A DNA stretch of 64,000 nt, from assembly GCA_041655275.1 (NCBI GenBank), contig JBBAFU010000004.1, positions 62,001-126,000 on the forward strand, written 5' to 3'. The translations under genes and the position numbers were made by a program. Within the stretch, counting starts at the first letter, position 1. The number at the start of each line of letters is the position of its first letter. The notes under the pieces were generated by a model. That model searched no databases and had not been told where the DNA came from. It worked only from the letters and a program-made list of their open reading frames with translations. The DNA comes from JAJYRX01 sp041655275. GTDB taxonomy: Bacteria; Pseudomonadota; Gammaproteobacteria; Burkholderiales; Burkholderiaceae_B. Shown here piece after piece: positions 33,714 to 43,406 of this stretch.

Positions 33714-34646
33714 TCAATCCTGCAACCAGGCGTACAGCGGATGCGCCTGCAGGCCGGGAACCGCCCATACCTGCCTGACCCGTTCCGGGTACCCCTGCTG
33801 CGTTGCAGCGGCTATTTTACCCAATATTGCCTGCCGTATCACGCCGGCCTGCCGGGCCGATGCACATTCGACAAAGAAGCAGCTGCCCGATCCGGACATG
33901 CGCGCCGTGAAACCTTCGTCAGCGAGCCAGCCGGCAAGCTGTGCCACTTCGGGACTGATCCGCCCTGCTGCAGGTTCCAGATCATTGCGCCCGAAGGCGT
34001 GGCGGGGCGCACTGCTTTGCCATTCGGTAAAGAACGAAATTGTGACGGGTTTTGTGTCTCGTGTCAAGCCGGGATCAGCAAAGACCTGCGCCGTGGCAAG
34101 GTGCACCCGCGGCTGGATGATGACGTAATACGCCGGCGGCAGCGACAGGGACGTGAAGCGATCGCCCCGCCCTTCGGCGAACGCCGGCCGGCCGAAGATG
34201 AACACCGGCACGTCGGCACCCAGTTCCGCCCCCAGAGACTGCAGGCGCTTGCGATCCAGGCCGGTACCCCACAGGCGATTCAGCGCGATCAGCACAGTTG
34301 CGGCATCGCTGGAGCCGCCGCCCAGGCCGCCGCCGGCGGGAATCTGCTTGATGAGGCGCATCTGCACACCCAGGCGCGTACCGGTGGCCTTCTGCAACAG
34401 ACGGGCCGCACGCACAATCAGGTCGTCCCGCAGCGCAACACCGGGCAGACTCCGGCCCTCACGCACGATACGCCCATCCGCACGCACATCAAAGTCCAGC
34501 CAGTCGTACAGGCCGATGAAGCGAAATACCGTCTGCAAATCATGGTAGCCGTCGTCGCGCCGGCCAGTGACATGGAGGAAGAGATTGATCTTGGCCGGCG
34601 CGGGCACTCCGTAGAGACCCTTGCCGGTCAGCAGTCGCGCGCGCAT
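33714..34646 (-). CDS. ispE: IspE, 4-diphosphocytidyl-2-C-methyl-D-erythritol kinase
   Basis: IspE phosphorylates CDP-methylerythritol in the MEP isoprenoid pathway. The 310-residue GHMP kinase has PAPAKINLFLHVTGRRDDGYH, the ATP loop IPAGGGLGGGSSDAA and the C-terminal MSGSGSCFF motif. Its start overlaps the lolB stop (TGATG), and it ends 5 bp before tRNA-Gln, so the tRNA is probably processed from the same transcript. Confidence 0.96.
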   Translation of the reverse strand: MRARLLTGKGLYGVPAPAKINLFLHVTGRRDDGYHDLQTVFRFIGLYDWLDFDVRADGRIVREGRSLPGVALRDDLIVRAARLLQKATGTRLGVQMRLIKQIPAGGGLGGGSSDAATVLIALNRLWGTGLDRKRLQSLGAELGADVPVFIFGRPAFAEGRGDRFTSLSLPPAYYVIIQPRVHLATAQVFADPGLTRDTKPVTISFFTEWQSSAPRHAFGRNDLEPAAGRISPEVAQLAGWLADEGFTARMSGSGSCFFVECASARQAGVIRQAILGKIAAATQQGYPERVRQVWAVPGLQAHPLYAWLQD

Positions 34647-35236
34647 CAGCCCGCAGGCGTGATGGCGAGGCGCACGCGCACGTTCGCCTGGCCATCGTGG
34701 CGATGGAGCTGCAGCAGCGTGGGACCGAGGCTATCGTAACGCGACAGCCCGACGCGCCAGCCCTGCTGTTCGAAGCCCGCCAGCCGGTCGTCCCCGTCGT
34801 GCTGCACGTTTTCAGCTGCGCCGGCCTGCAGATGCCCCTGCAGCCAGTCACGCAGCCCCGATACGGGCACCGCGCCGCCCAGCACCCGGGCCACCAGCGT
34901 GTCTGCGTCGGGCGCATGTTCACGCCGCCCATCGGCATGCCACAGCGTCGCACCCGCCTGATTGACGGCCACGCGGGCGAGCGTGGCGCCAACGGGATCG
35001 GTCAGGTCCAGCTCCAGGCGAACGCCGTCATCCGCCCACAGGAACCCCCCCTGCACGGCCTCCTGCCGGTCATCGGCATGGGTGATGCTGAGCGAGAACC
35101 GGCCGGCACGCCGGAAGACCGCACCACTGGCCAGATCCAGTCGAGGCGCGGCACAGGCACCCAGCAGCATCAGGGGCAACATTGCCGGCAACAGCGCCAG
35201 CGTACGCCGGCGGGCATTGATGGTGATACACGTCAT
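34646..35236 (-). CDS. lolB: LolB, outer-membrane lipoprotein receptor
   Basis: LolB takes lipoproteins from LolA and inserts them into the outer membrane. The 196-residue protein has a lipobox LLGAC with Cys28 and the domain start GRFSLSI, then QGGFLWADDGVRLELDLTDPVGATLARV, typical of the family. It overlaps the upstream TPR gene by 4 bp and ispE by 1 bp. The sequence is divergent, as usual, but gene order supports the call. Confidence 0.9.
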   Translation of the reverse strand: MTCITINARRRTLALLPAMLPLMLLGACAAPRLDLASGAVFRRAGRFSLSITHADDRQEAVQGGFLWADDGVRLELDLTDPVGATLARVAVNQAGATLWHADGRREHAPDADTLVARVLGGAVPVSGLRDWLQGHLQAGAAENVQHDGDDRLAGFEQQGWRVGLSRYDSLGPTLLQLHRHDGQANVRVRLAITPAG

Positions 35237-37005
35237 GGCAGGCTGATCCCGAGGCGTTTCAAGGTTTCCGCGAGCGTATCGTTTTCTGCATCGTCGTCAC
35301 GGGCTTCGCGCCATATCCGCATGGCCTCGTCCTTGCGGCCGCTCATCCACAGCACCTCCCCCAGATGGGCGCCAACCTCCGCATGCGACAGGGCCCTGAA
35401 GGCGCGACGCAGATAGTCGATGGCCGCCTCGTAATCATTGACCCGGTAGAAATACCAGCCCACGCTGTCGAGGATGTAGGGATTGTCCGGCTCGAGTTCT
35501 ATGGCGCGTTCGAGCAGCTCATGGGCCTCATCAAGACGCCGGTTCTGGTTGGCATAGGTATAGCCGAGGGAGTTGTAGGCATTGGCATGATCGGGCGCCA
35601 GCACCATCACCTCGCGCAACAGCGACTCGAACTGCTCGCTGCGTCCCTGGCGCTCGTAGAGCATGGCCAGGTCATATTTGATTTCGGGCGAATCGGGAAT
35701 TTCGCGGTCGGCATCGACAAGCACCTGCACCGCCGAGTCCGTGCGGCCCGCATTGCGGTAGATGGAGGCCATGGTCAGGGCGACCACAGCGCGCTCGTGG
35801 TCATCGCGCGGCGCAGCGTCGTCCAGCGTCTTGGCCGCGAGCACGAGCTGCCCCAGACGGGCCTGCAGCACGGCCTTGTGCAGCAGAACCTGAAACCGCA
35901 GGGCGTTGTCATCGATTGCGTCCAGCGCCGCCAGCGCCTTGTTCCAGTCCTGCTGGCGCTCGGCGATACGCACCAGCAGCAGATGGGCATCCGAGGCTTC
36001 GGCAAGCGCATTCGTGGCGCGCTCGTTCAGGGAGGCACGCCGCTGGTCCTGCACCTGGATGTACTCATATAACAGACGCTCGGCCTCGGCGTCATTGCCG
36101 GCGTTGAACTGCACGTCGGCCTCGGTATAGAGCAGATCGAAATCCTCGGGGGAGCGCTGGCGCAGCCGCCGTACCTGGGCCAGCGCCGCCTCATATTGCC
36201 GGCGATTGACCAGATGCCCCACCAGCATCAGACTGAGCCGGCGCGCATCGGGATGATCCGCCAGCCATTCCTGCGTCTGGCGCAACACCGTGTCGGGCTC
36301 GACCTCCATACCGTACTCAAGCACACGCTGTGCAGCCGCCTCGGAAGCCGGATCGAGCGCCAGGCCCGCCCTGGCCTCCTCGAGTGCACGCCAGGCATCC
36401 AGGGCAGCCCAGGCCACATCCGAGAGCGCCAGGCGCGCCATGGGCAGATCACGGGTGTCCGGGCCCAGGGCCTTGTCGAGCACTTCGAGTGCCACACGCT
36501 TGTCCTGAATCTTGCTGACCACATCCAGGGCCTGCACGATGGCCCTGTCCTTTTCGTCGACGGGCGCTGTGCGAATCCGCCGGGCAAGCGTGGCCACCAG
36601 ATCCTCGGGCCGGCCGCTGGTGGCGGCCAGGGCCATTGCGGACGCGGCGGCCTCGGAATCATCGGGTGCCAGCAAGGCCCACAGACGTGCGGCCTGATAG
36701 GCACGTGCCGTATCGTGCGTCACCATGGCGGCAAGAAAGCTGCGCTTGGCCAGACGCGGGTCCAGTGTGTCCTGCGCCAGCTCGAGATACAGCTGGCTGG
36801 CCTGTTCGTAGAGGCCGCGTTGCCCGGCCAGCTCCGCCACCAGGATGCGATAGAGCAGATCACGGGTGAGTTCGACAGCCGGCAGCTCGCCCGCACGCAG
36901 ATGGATGGCCGATACGTCTTCGCTGACAGGCGCCGCTGCCTGCGCACCGGCGGACAGCGGCGCAGACAGGATCACAGCAGACAGCAGGGGCAGGAGGCGT
37001 TTCAT
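35233..37005 (-). CDS. Exported tetratricopeptide repeat protein
   Basis: A protein of 590 residues made almost entirely of TPR helices after a signal peptide ending near AGAQA. Clear TPR units include AYNSLGYTYANQNRRLDEAHELLERAIELEPDNP-like segments in the last third, where NAYNSLGY and SVGWYFYR occur. The ATG at 37005 gives a proper signal; an earlier start would not. It is immediately upstream of lolB (4-bp overlap), as in many Burkholderiales, suggesting a periplasmic or outer-membrane assembly role. Its partner is unknown. Confidence 0.85.
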   Translation of the reverse strand: MKRLLPLLSAVILSAPLSAGAQAAAPVSEDVSAIHLRAGELPAVELTRDLLYRILVAELAGQRGLYEQASQLYLELAQDTLDPRLAKRSFLAAMVTHDTARAYQAARLWALLAPDDSEAAASAMALAATSGRPEDLVATLARRIRTAPVDEKDRAIVQALDVVSKIQDKRVALEVLDKALGPDTRDLPMARLALSDVAWAALDAWRALEEARAGLALDPASEAAAQRVLEYGMEVEPDTVLRQTQEWLADHPDARRLSLMLVGHLVNRRQYEAALAQVRRLRQRSPEDFDLLYTEADVQFNAGNDAEAERLLYEYIQVQDQRRASLNERATNALAEASDAHLLLVRIAERQQDWNKALAALDAIDDNALRFQVLLHKAVLQARLGQLVLAAKTLDDAAPRDDHERAVVALTMASIYRNAGRTDSAVQVLVDADREIPDSPEIKYDLAMLYERQGRSEQFESLLREVMVLAPDHANAYNSLGYTYANQNRRLDEAHELLERAIELEPDNPYILDSVGWYFYRVNDYEAAIDYLRRAFRALSHAEVGAHLGEVLWMSGRKDEAMRIWREARDDDAENDTLAETLKRLGISLP

Positions 37006-37088
37006 GCAAAAAAGCAGGACAGCACTGTATGAGAGCGGCGGGCAATGGCACAATGGCCATCTGGAATTCCAGATGTTAGCACCCGCCC

Positions 37089-37922
37089 ATGCCCGAGCTG
37101 CCAGAAGTTGAAACCACGCGTCGCGGATTGGCGACGATCATGCCCGGCAGGATAGTGCGCGAATTCATCGTGCATGACGCCCGCCTGCGCTGGCCGGTAC
37201 CGCCATCCCTGCCCGGGGAGCTGCGCGGGCAGCGCCTGCTCGCCTGCGAGCGCCGCGGCAAGTACCTGCTTTTCCGGTTTGCCCGGGGCACGCAGATCGT
37301 GCACCTGGGCATGTCGGGCTCCCTGCGCAGCCAGCCCGCCGATATTCCCCGTCGCCCGCACGATCACGCCGAATGGGTGCTGGAGGATGGGACGCGCGTA
37401 CTGCTGCATGACCCGCGCCGCTTCGGTGCCATACTCTGGCACCCTGCCGCGCTCGGGCCCGTGGAGGACACCCACCCGCTGTTGCGCGAACTGGGCATGG
37501 AACCTTTCGATCCCGCTTTCACAGGTGCGGTCCTGCACGCCGCGCTTGCCGGGCGGCGCCAGGCCATCAAGGCCGTGCTGCTGGGCGGAAAGATTGTCGT
37601 CGGGGTGGGAAACATCTACGCCTGCGAATCGCTTTTTCTGGCGCGCATCCACCCGGCCTGCCCCGCGGGCCGGCTGTCACGCCGGCGCTGCGAGCGGCTG
37701 GTGCAGGCGATTCGCGACACCCTGGGGCAGGCGCTGGCCAGTGGCGGCAGCACGTTGCGCGACTATCTGAATGCCAGCGGCGAGCCCGGCGCCTATTTTC
37801 AGCTGCATGCCGCCGTCTATGGACGCGAAGGCGAGGCCTGCCCGCGCTGCCGGGCGGCCATACGCCGCATGGTGCAGGGTCAGCGCGCCACCTACTACTG
37901 CCCGCAGTGCCAGCGCTGGTGA
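37089..37922 (+). CDS. mutM: MutM/Fpg, formamidopyrimidine-DNA glycosylase
   Basis: MutM removes 8-oxoguanine and formamidopyrimidines and nicks the DNA. The 277-residue protein begins MPELPEVETTRRG with the catalytic Pro2 and Glu3, has GKYLLF with the conserved lysine, VGVGNIYACE, and a C-terminal zinc finger CPRC...CPQC. It is divergent from the TPR-lolB operon across 83 bp, an arrangement common in Burkholderiales. Confidence 0.97.
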   Translation: MPELPEVETTRRGLATIMPGRIVREFIVHDARLRWPVPPSLPGELRGQRLLACERRGKYLLFRFARGTQIVHLGMSGSLRSQPADIPRRPHDHAEWVLEDGTRVLLHDPRRFGAILWHPAALGPVEDTHPLLRELGMEPFDPAFTGAVLHAALAGRRQAIKAVLLGGKIVVGVGNIYACESLFLARIHPACPAGRLSRRRCERLVQAIRDTLGQALASGGSTLRDYLNASGEPGAYFQLHAAVYGREGEACPRCRAAIRRMVQGQRATYYCPQCQRW

Positions 37923-37949
37923 GCGTGCGGCACAAGGCAGCCGGCAGGA

Positions 37950-39392
37950 TCAGATCACCTTGCCCGGATTCATGATGCCCTGGGGATCGAGCGCGCGCTT
38001 GATGCGGCGCATCAGGTCCAGCTCGACGGCATCCTTGTAGCGCGGCAGCAGATCGCGCTTGAGCTGACCCACCCCGTGCTCGGCGCTGATGGAGCCGCCG
38101 AAGCGATGCACACTGTCGTGCACCACCTCGTAGATATCATCCTGGGCCGCCAGCAGGCGTTCCACATCCCAGTGCTCGCCCGTGGCCACGTTATAGTGCA
38201 AATTGCCATCACCCATATGTCCGAAGATGACGTGCATGATGCCCGGGAAGTGGGTCTGCAGGGCCTGGTTGGTGACGGCCACGAACTCCGCCATGCGCGA
38301 GACGGGGATGGAGACATCGTGCTTGATGCCCTTGCCGAAAGCACGTTCCGACAACGGAATGCTCTCGCGCAGATGCCACAGGGCATGGCTCTGCGCCTCA
38401 CTCTCGGCAATGACGGCGTCCACGATCAGGCCGGCTTCCAGGCCTTCGCCCAGCACGGCCTCGAAACGCTCGCGCGCGTGCGCCTCGCTTTCGCTGTCGG
38501 AAAGCTCGAGCAAGGCATACCAGGGCAGCTTTGCGGATTCGCCTTCGAAGGGAATGCGCTGCTCGGGATAGCAATACACCACGCCTTCAAGACAATTGCC
38601 GGCGATGAGCTCGAAGCCGGTCAGTCCCGAAGCCAGGCCGCGGCGCGCCAGCTGGAGCACGGCCACGGCGTCTTCGATGCTGTTGAGTCCCACCAGGGCC
38701 GTGCAATGCGCCACCGGCTGGGGATACAGCTTGAGCGTGGCCGCAGTGATGATGCCCAGACTGCCTTCGCTGCCGATGAACAGATCGCGCAGGCTGTAGC
38801 CCGTGTTGTCCTTGCGCAGGCCACGCAGGCCGTCCCAGACCTCGCCCTGTGCCGTCACAACTTCCAGACCCAGCGTCAGCTCACGCGTATTGCCGTAGCG
38901 CAACACCTGGGTGCCGCCGGCATTCGTTGCGAGATTGCCGCCAATCGTGCAACTGCCTTCGGCCGCCAGACTGAGCGGAAACAGGCGCCCCGCGTCGTGC
39001 GCGGCCTGCTGCACCTGCTGCAACAGACAACCTGCCTCGACCACCATGGTGTCGTTATCCGTATCGATGCTGCGCACAGCGTTCAGACGAAGCAGTGACA
39101 GTACGATGGCGGTGCCGCTGTCATCCGGTGTCGCACCACCACACAGGCCGGTGTTGCCCCCCTGGGGCACGATAGGCACGCCCTGCTCGGCACACCAGGC
39201 CACAACGCGCGCCACTTCTTCCGTCGATCCCGGCCGGACCACTGCCAGGGCGCGACCACTGAAACGATCACGCCAGTCCACCAGACTGGATTCGGCCAAG
39301 GCACCCGTGAGCACATGCCCGCGACCCACAATAGCCGCCAGCGCCGCCAGCCTTTCATCCCGAGATTGGTTCAACTGCAATGCTTCATCCAT
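37950..39392 (-). CDS. FAD-binding oxidase, D-2-hydroxyacid dehydrogenase (GlcD/D2HGDH-like)
   Basis: A cytoplasmic VAO-family flavoenzyme of 480 residues. The FAD domain has VPQGGNTGLCGGATP, GCLLQQVQ, GGNLATNAGGTQVLRYGNTRELTLG and GSEGSLGIIT; the C-terminal FAD-oxidase domain has HVIFGHMGDGNLHYN and SAEHGVGQLKR, with metal/substrate histidines. Members oxidise D-lactate, glycolate or D-2-hydroxyglutarate; the substrate cannot be fixed here. The ATG at 39392 is preferred over one at 39443. The gene is divergent from a phosphomannomutase. Confidence 0.88.
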   Translation of the reverse strand: MDEALQLNQSRDERLAALAAIVGRGHVLTGALAESSLVDWRDRFSGRALAVVRPGSTEEVARVVAWCAEQGVPIVPQGGNTGLCGGATPDDSGTAIVLSLLRLNAVRSIDTDNDTMVVEAGCLLQQVQQAAHDAGRLFPLSLAAEGSCTIGGNLATNAGGTQVLRYGNTRELTLGLEVVTAQGEVWDGLRGLRKDNTGYSLRDLFIGSEGSLGIITAATLKLYPQPVAHCTALVGLNSIEDAVAVLQLARRGLASGLTGFELIAGNCLEGVVYCYPEQRIPFEGESAKLPWYALLELSDSESEAHARERFEAVLGEGLEAGLIVDAVIAESEAQSHALWHLRESIPLSERAFGKGIKHDVSIPVSRMAEFVAVTNQALQTHFPGIMHVIFGHMGDGNLHYNVATGEHWDVERLLAAQDDIYEVVHDSVHRFGGSISAEHGVGQLKRDLLPRYKDAVELDLMRRIKRALDPQGIMNPGKVI

Positions 39393-39526
39393 GGTTACCC
39401 CGACAGTTACCCAAACACCCGCCTTGACTATCATCAGATCCATTTTAGCCCGCCTGCAGGGGGATGGCCGATAATCAGGAACAATACCTTCTACAGGACA
39501 CCCACTTTCCCACCCAAGGATGCTTC

Positions 39527-40912
39527 ATGCCCGCCTCTTTTCCGCTTTCCGCCTTCAAGGCCTACGATATTCGCGGCACCGTACCCGATCCCCTGGATGA
39601 ACGCTTCGCCCACAGTCTGGGCCTGGCGCTGGCACAACAGGCGCTGGCGCTGGGTCTGGGTCGCATTGCCGTGGGCTATGACGGGCGGGCCAGCGGGCCA
39701 ACCCTGGAGCAGGCACTGGTCGAAGGCCTCTCGGAAGGCGGCCTGGATTGCCTGCGCCTGGGCATGGTGCCCACCCCCGTGGTCTACTACGCCGCGCATG
39801 AACACAGCCAGGGCTCGGGCGTGGCCATCACCGGCAGCCATAACCCGCCCGAATACAACGGCTTCAAGCTCATGCTGGGCGGCACCACACTGCACGGCGA
39901 CGCGATACGGGCCCTGCACGGTCTGATGACCGGCGCGCCCGCCCCGGCCGCCCGGCAAGCCGGCGCACTGCAATCCCTGCCCGTGCTTGACGCGTATCTC
40001 GCGCGCATCACAGGTGACGTGCACCTGGCACGCCCCATGCGCGTGGCCATCGATTGCGGCAACGGTGTCGGCGGCGTCATTGCCGAGCGCCTGTTCAGCA
40101 CACTGGGCTGCACGGTGGATGCGCTGTACTGCGCCGTGGACGCCGGCTTCCCCAACCATCACCCCGACCCGGCCGACCCGGCCAATCTGCAGGATCTGAT
40201 CCGCCACGTCCGGAACAGCGACTGCGAACTGGGCCTGGCCTTTGACGGGGATGCCGACCGTCTGGGCGTGGTCACGCGCTCGGGGCAGATCATCTGGCCC
40301 GATCGCCAGCTCATCCTGTTTGCACGCGACGTGCTGGCCCGCAATGCCGGCGCCCCCATACTGTTCGATGTCAAGTGCAGCCGCCACGTGGCCGCCGCCA
40401 TCACCGAGGCGGGCGGTCAGGCGCGTATGTCGCGCACCGGCCACTCGCTCATCAAGGCCGCCATGGCGGAATGCGATGCACCCCTAGCCGGCGAGATGAG
40501 CGGTCACATCTTCTTTGGCGAGCGCTGGTTCGGCTTCGACGACGGGCTGTATGCGGGCGCACGCCTGCTGGAGATCCTGTCGCGCCATGCCAATCCATCG
40601 ACCGTGCTCGAGGCTTTGCCCCAGGACATTTCCACGCCCGAGATCAAGCTTGCCCTGCGCGAAGGTGAACCCCATGCCCTGATCGAACGCCTGCAGGCAC
40701 AGGGCGAGTTTCCCACCTCGCACACGCGCATCACCATGGACGGCGTGCGTGCCGAATATGCCGATGGCTTCGGTCTGGCGCGGGCATCCAACACCACACC
40801 GGTGGTGGTCCTGCGCTTCGAAGGCGAAACGCCCGAGGCCATCGCCCGCATCCAGGAGGAATTCCGCCGCGCCCTGCTGGCGCTGGAACCGGCGCTGACG
40901 CTGCCTTTCTAG
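39527..40912 (+). CDS. Phosphomannomutase/phosphoglucomutase
   Basis: A dual-specificity hexose phosphate mutase of 461 residues (AlgC/ManB type). It has the N-terminal FKAYDIRG, the catalytic ITGSHNPPEYNG with Ser104, the Mg site GLAFDGDADRLG and the sugar loop GEMSGHIFF. An AAGGA site precedes the ATG at 39527. It supplies mannose-1-phosphate or glucose-1-phosphate for LPS and exopolysaccharide. A clear terminator follows. Confidence 0.94.
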   Translation: MPASFPLSAFKAYDIRGTVPDPLDERFAHSLGLALAQQALALGLGRIAVGYDGRASGPTLEQALVEGLSEGGLDCLRLGMVPTPVVYYAAHEHSQGSGVAITGSHNPPEYNGFKLMLGGTTLHGDAIRALHGLMTGAPAPAARQAGALQSLPVLDAYLARITGDVHLARPMRVAIDCGNGVGGVIAERLFSTLGCTVDALYCAVDAGFPNHHPDPADPANLQDLIRHVRNSDCELGLAFDGDADRLGVVTRSGQIIWPDRQLILFARDVLARNAGAPILFDVKCSRHVAAAITEAGGQARMSRTGHSLIKAAMAECDAPLAGEMSGHIFFGERWFGFDDGLYAGARLLEILSRHANPSTVLEALPQDISTPEIKLALREGEPHALIERLQAQGEFPTSHTRITMDGVRAEYADGFGLARASNTTPVVVLRFEGETPEAIARIQEEFRRALLALEPALTLPF

Positions 40913-40925
40913 GGGCGATGACGGT

Positions 40926-40962
40926 AAAAAGCCCCGCCTTCATCTAGAAAACGGGGCTTTAT
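40926..40962. terminator. Bidirectional intrinsic terminator
   Basis: AAAGCCCCG and CGGGGCTTT form a 9-bp stem with A-tract before and T-tract after. It lies between the convergent phosphomannomutase gene and icd and can end both transcripts. Confidence 0.85.
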
Positions 40963-40991
40963 TCAGCCTTTGTGGATCAGGCCGGAATCGA

Positions 40992-42248
40992 CTACATATT
41001 CTCTATCATCACGTCGCCGAAGCCCGAGCACGACACCTGGGTGGCGCCTTCCATCAGGCGCGCGAAGTCATAGGTGACGTTCTTCGACTGGATGGACTTC
41101 TCCATGCTGCTGATGATGAGGTCTGCCGCTTCCTTCCAGCCCATGTGGCGCAGCATCATCTCGGCCGACAGGATGAGCGAGCCGGGATTGACGTAATCCT
41201 TGCCGGCATACTTGGGCGCCGTGCCGTGCGTGGCCTCGAACATGGCCACGGAATCCGACATGTTGGCACCCGGTGCAATACCGATACCGCCGACCTGGGC
41301 AGCCAGGGCGTCGGAGATGTAATCACCATTGAGGTTGAGCGTGGCGATGACGTCGTACTCTGCGGGACGCAGCAGGATCTGCTGCAGGAAGGCGTCGGCA
41401 ATCGAATCCTTGACCGTGATCTCGCGCCCCGTCTTGGGGTTCTTGAACTTGCACCACGGGCCGCCATCGATGAGCTCGGCACCGAACTCCTTCATGGCCA
41501 GTTCGTAACCCCAGTCGCGGAAGCCACCTTCGGTGAACTTCATGATGTTGCCCTTGTGCACCAGTGTGACCGAGCTGCGGTCATTGTCGATGGCGTACTG
41601 GATGGCCTTGCGCACCAGGCGCTGGGTACCTTCACGCGATACCGGCTTGACACCAATGCCCGAGGTGGCCGGGAAGCGGATCTTCTTGACCCCCAGGTTG
41701 TTCTGCAGGAACTCGATCAGGGCGCGGGCATCATCGGAACCGGCTTCAAACTCGATGCCGGCGTAGATATCCTCGGAGTTCTCGCGGAAGATGACCATGT
41801 TGGTCTTGCCGGGCTCGCGCACGGGCGAAGGCGTGCCTTCGAAGTAGCGCACCGGGCGCAGACAGACATAGAGGTCAAGCTGCTGGCGCAGGGCCACATT
41901 GAGCGAGCGGATGCCGCCGCCGACCGGCGTGGTGAGCGGCCCCTTGATGGAGACGACATAGTCGCGAACAGCGTCCAGGGTCTCATCGGGCAGCCAGACA
42001 TCCGGCCCGTAGACCCGGGTGGATTTCTCGCCGGCGAAAACTTCCATCCAGTGAATGCGGCGCTTGCCCTCATAGGCTTTCTGTACGGCCGCATCGACCA
42101 CCTTGATCATGACCGGGCTGATATCGACCCCCGTGCCATCACCTTCAATGTAGGGGATGATGGGCTCATCGGGAACATTGAGGGAGAAATCGGCATTGAC
42201 GGTGATCTTCTGGCCCGCAGCGGGGACCTGGATGTGCTGATAGGACAT
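40992..42248 (-). CDS. icd: Icd, NADP-dependent isocitrate dehydrogenase
   Basis: This TCA-cycle enzyme oxidatively decarboxylates isocitrate to 2-oxoglutarate. The 418-residue protein is the short dimeric E. coli type: IPYIEGDGTGVDI, GPLTTPVGGGIRSLNV, IFRENSEDIYAGIE (substrate site), LVHKGNIMKFTEG and NLNGDYISDA. A palindrome lies 65-80 bp upstream. It is convergent with the phosphomannomutase gene across a shared terminator. Confidence 0.97.
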   Translation of the reverse strand: MSYQHIQVPAAGQKITVNADFSLNVPDEPIIPYIEGDGTGVDISPVMIKVVDAAVQKAYEGKRRIHWMEVFAGEKSTRVYGPDVWLPDETLDAVRDYVVSIKGPLTTPVGGGIRSLNVALRQQLDLYVCLRPVRYFEGTPSPVREPGKTNMVIFRENSEDIYAGIEFEAGSDDARALIEFLQNNLGVKKIRFPATSGIGVKPVSREGTQRLVRKAIQYAIDNDRSSVTLVHKGNIMKFTEGGFRDWGYELAMKEFGAELIDGGPWCKFKNPKTGREITVKDSIADAFLQQILLRPAEYDVIATLNLNGDYISDALAAQVGGIGIAPGANMSDSVAMFEATHGTAPKYAGKDYVNPGSLILSAEMMLRHMGWKEAADLIISSMEKSIQSKNVTYDFARLMEGATQVSCSGFGDVMIENM

Positions 42249-42312
42249 GTACGCTCCAAAAGTGAAGTGCAGGTGTGAAGTAAAAACTCGTGGCCGGACC
42301 GCAGTTGGCCGC

Positions 42313-42328
42313 AGTCTTATATAAGACT
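42313..42328 (-). promoter_or_regulatory. Perfect 16-bp palindrome in the icd promoter region
   Basis: AGTCTTATATAAGACT is a perfect inverted repeat about 65-80 bp upstream of icd. On the reverse strand a TTGTCA (42345-42350) sits about 17 bp upstream of it, so the palindrome would overlap the -10 region, the usual place for a repressor. The shape is like operators of GntR-family regulators; the actual regulator is unknown. Confidence 0.6.
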
Positions 42329-42398
42329 AGTTTAGCCGATATGGTGACAAATTAGAAACAGGGCGCGTACCCGTTCAAGCTAAACCGTTTGATAAATA

Positions 42399-43382
42399 TC
42401 ACTCTTCCGTCTCATTGAGGGGCGCTGCAGGCACTTGTGCCGCACGGCCGCGTGCCAGGAACAGTCCGGCCAGCATGATCAGGGCCATACCGCCCAGCGC
42501 CGGCCCGTCGGGCATCTCATGAAACCAGATCAGACCGATGAGCACTGCCATGAGCAGCTGGAAATAGTTCAACGGCGCAAGGGTAGAGGCGGCCACACGC
42601 CGGAAAGCGGCAATGAGCAGCAGCTGTCCCGCAGCATTGGCCAGACTCAGACCGATGATGAGGACCACGTGCGCCGCCGAGGGCCACACCTCGGGCAGGA
42701 AGAAAGGTGCAGGAATGGCCGCAACCAGCACGCACATGAACGAGGTGTAGGCATACTGGATGTGATTGGGCACGTCGCGCGCCAGCAAGCGGGTGAGCAG
42801 CTGGAAGCCGGCAAAGCTGATGGCGGCAATCAGCATCAGCATTGTGCCGGCCAGCGGCAGATGCCCGCCCGGACGCACGATGAGCAACATGCCGGAAAAC
42901 CCCACGATCACGGCAAGCCATTTTGCGCGCCCCAGCCGCTCGCCCAGCACCCAGGGCGACAGCAGCAGGACAATGAGTGGTGAGGTGAAGAGAATGGCAG
43001 TGGCGGCACCCAGCGGCATGGTCTGCAGCGCAAGCATGAAACAAATGCCGACGAAGGCAAGCGCCAGGCCGCGAAGTCCCAGCAGTACGCGCAAACGCCG
43101 CGAGGACGGCAACACGTTGCCGTAGCGCAGGATGGAAAGCAGTCCCACGAGTGCGACGATGCAATAACGCACCCAGTTCACAAACAGCGCGGGATAGATC
43201 TGCACCAGATATTTCGAAGTGGCGTCGAAAATCGCGAAAGTGGACAGGCCGCAGAAGAACAGCAGGATGCCGATCTGCTCGCTGCTCAGCGCACGCCCGG
43301 GCGAAGTGGAGAAGATGGCCGACCTCTGTGTGACGGTAGACGGGTGAATCGCAGCTGCAATTCTAACCCGCCCACTCGTCAC
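42399..43382 (-). CDS. EamA/DMT-family permease
   Basis: An inner-membrane protein of about 327 residues with ten predicted helices in two EamA repeats. The first repeat has TFAIFDATSKYLV and ILFTSPLIVLLLSPWVLGERLG; the second ends ALGGMALIMLAGLFLARGR. It probably exports a metabolite; the substrate is unknown. The start is uncertain: GTG at 43382 is the only candidate upstream of the first helix that I find, without a good ribosome site. Confidence 0.85.
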   Translation of the reverse strand: MTSGRVRIAAAIHPSTVTQRSAIFSTSPGRALSSEQIGILLFFCGLSTFAIFDATSKYLVQIYPALFVNWVRYCIVALVGLLSILRYGNVLPSSRRLRVLLGLRGLALAFVGICFMLALQTMPLGAATAILFTSPLIVLLLSPWVLGERLGRAKWLAVIVGFSGMLLIVRPGGHLPLAGTMLMLIAAISFAGFQLLTRLLARDVPNHIQYAYTSFMCVLVAAIPAPFFLPEVWPSAAHVVLIIGLSLANAAGQLLLIAAFRRVAASTLAPLNYFQLLMAVLIGLIWFHEMPDGPALGGMALIMLAGLFLARGRAAQVPAAPLNETEE

Positions 43383-43406
43383 ACAGGGCCATCCAAGCGG
43401 CGCGGA

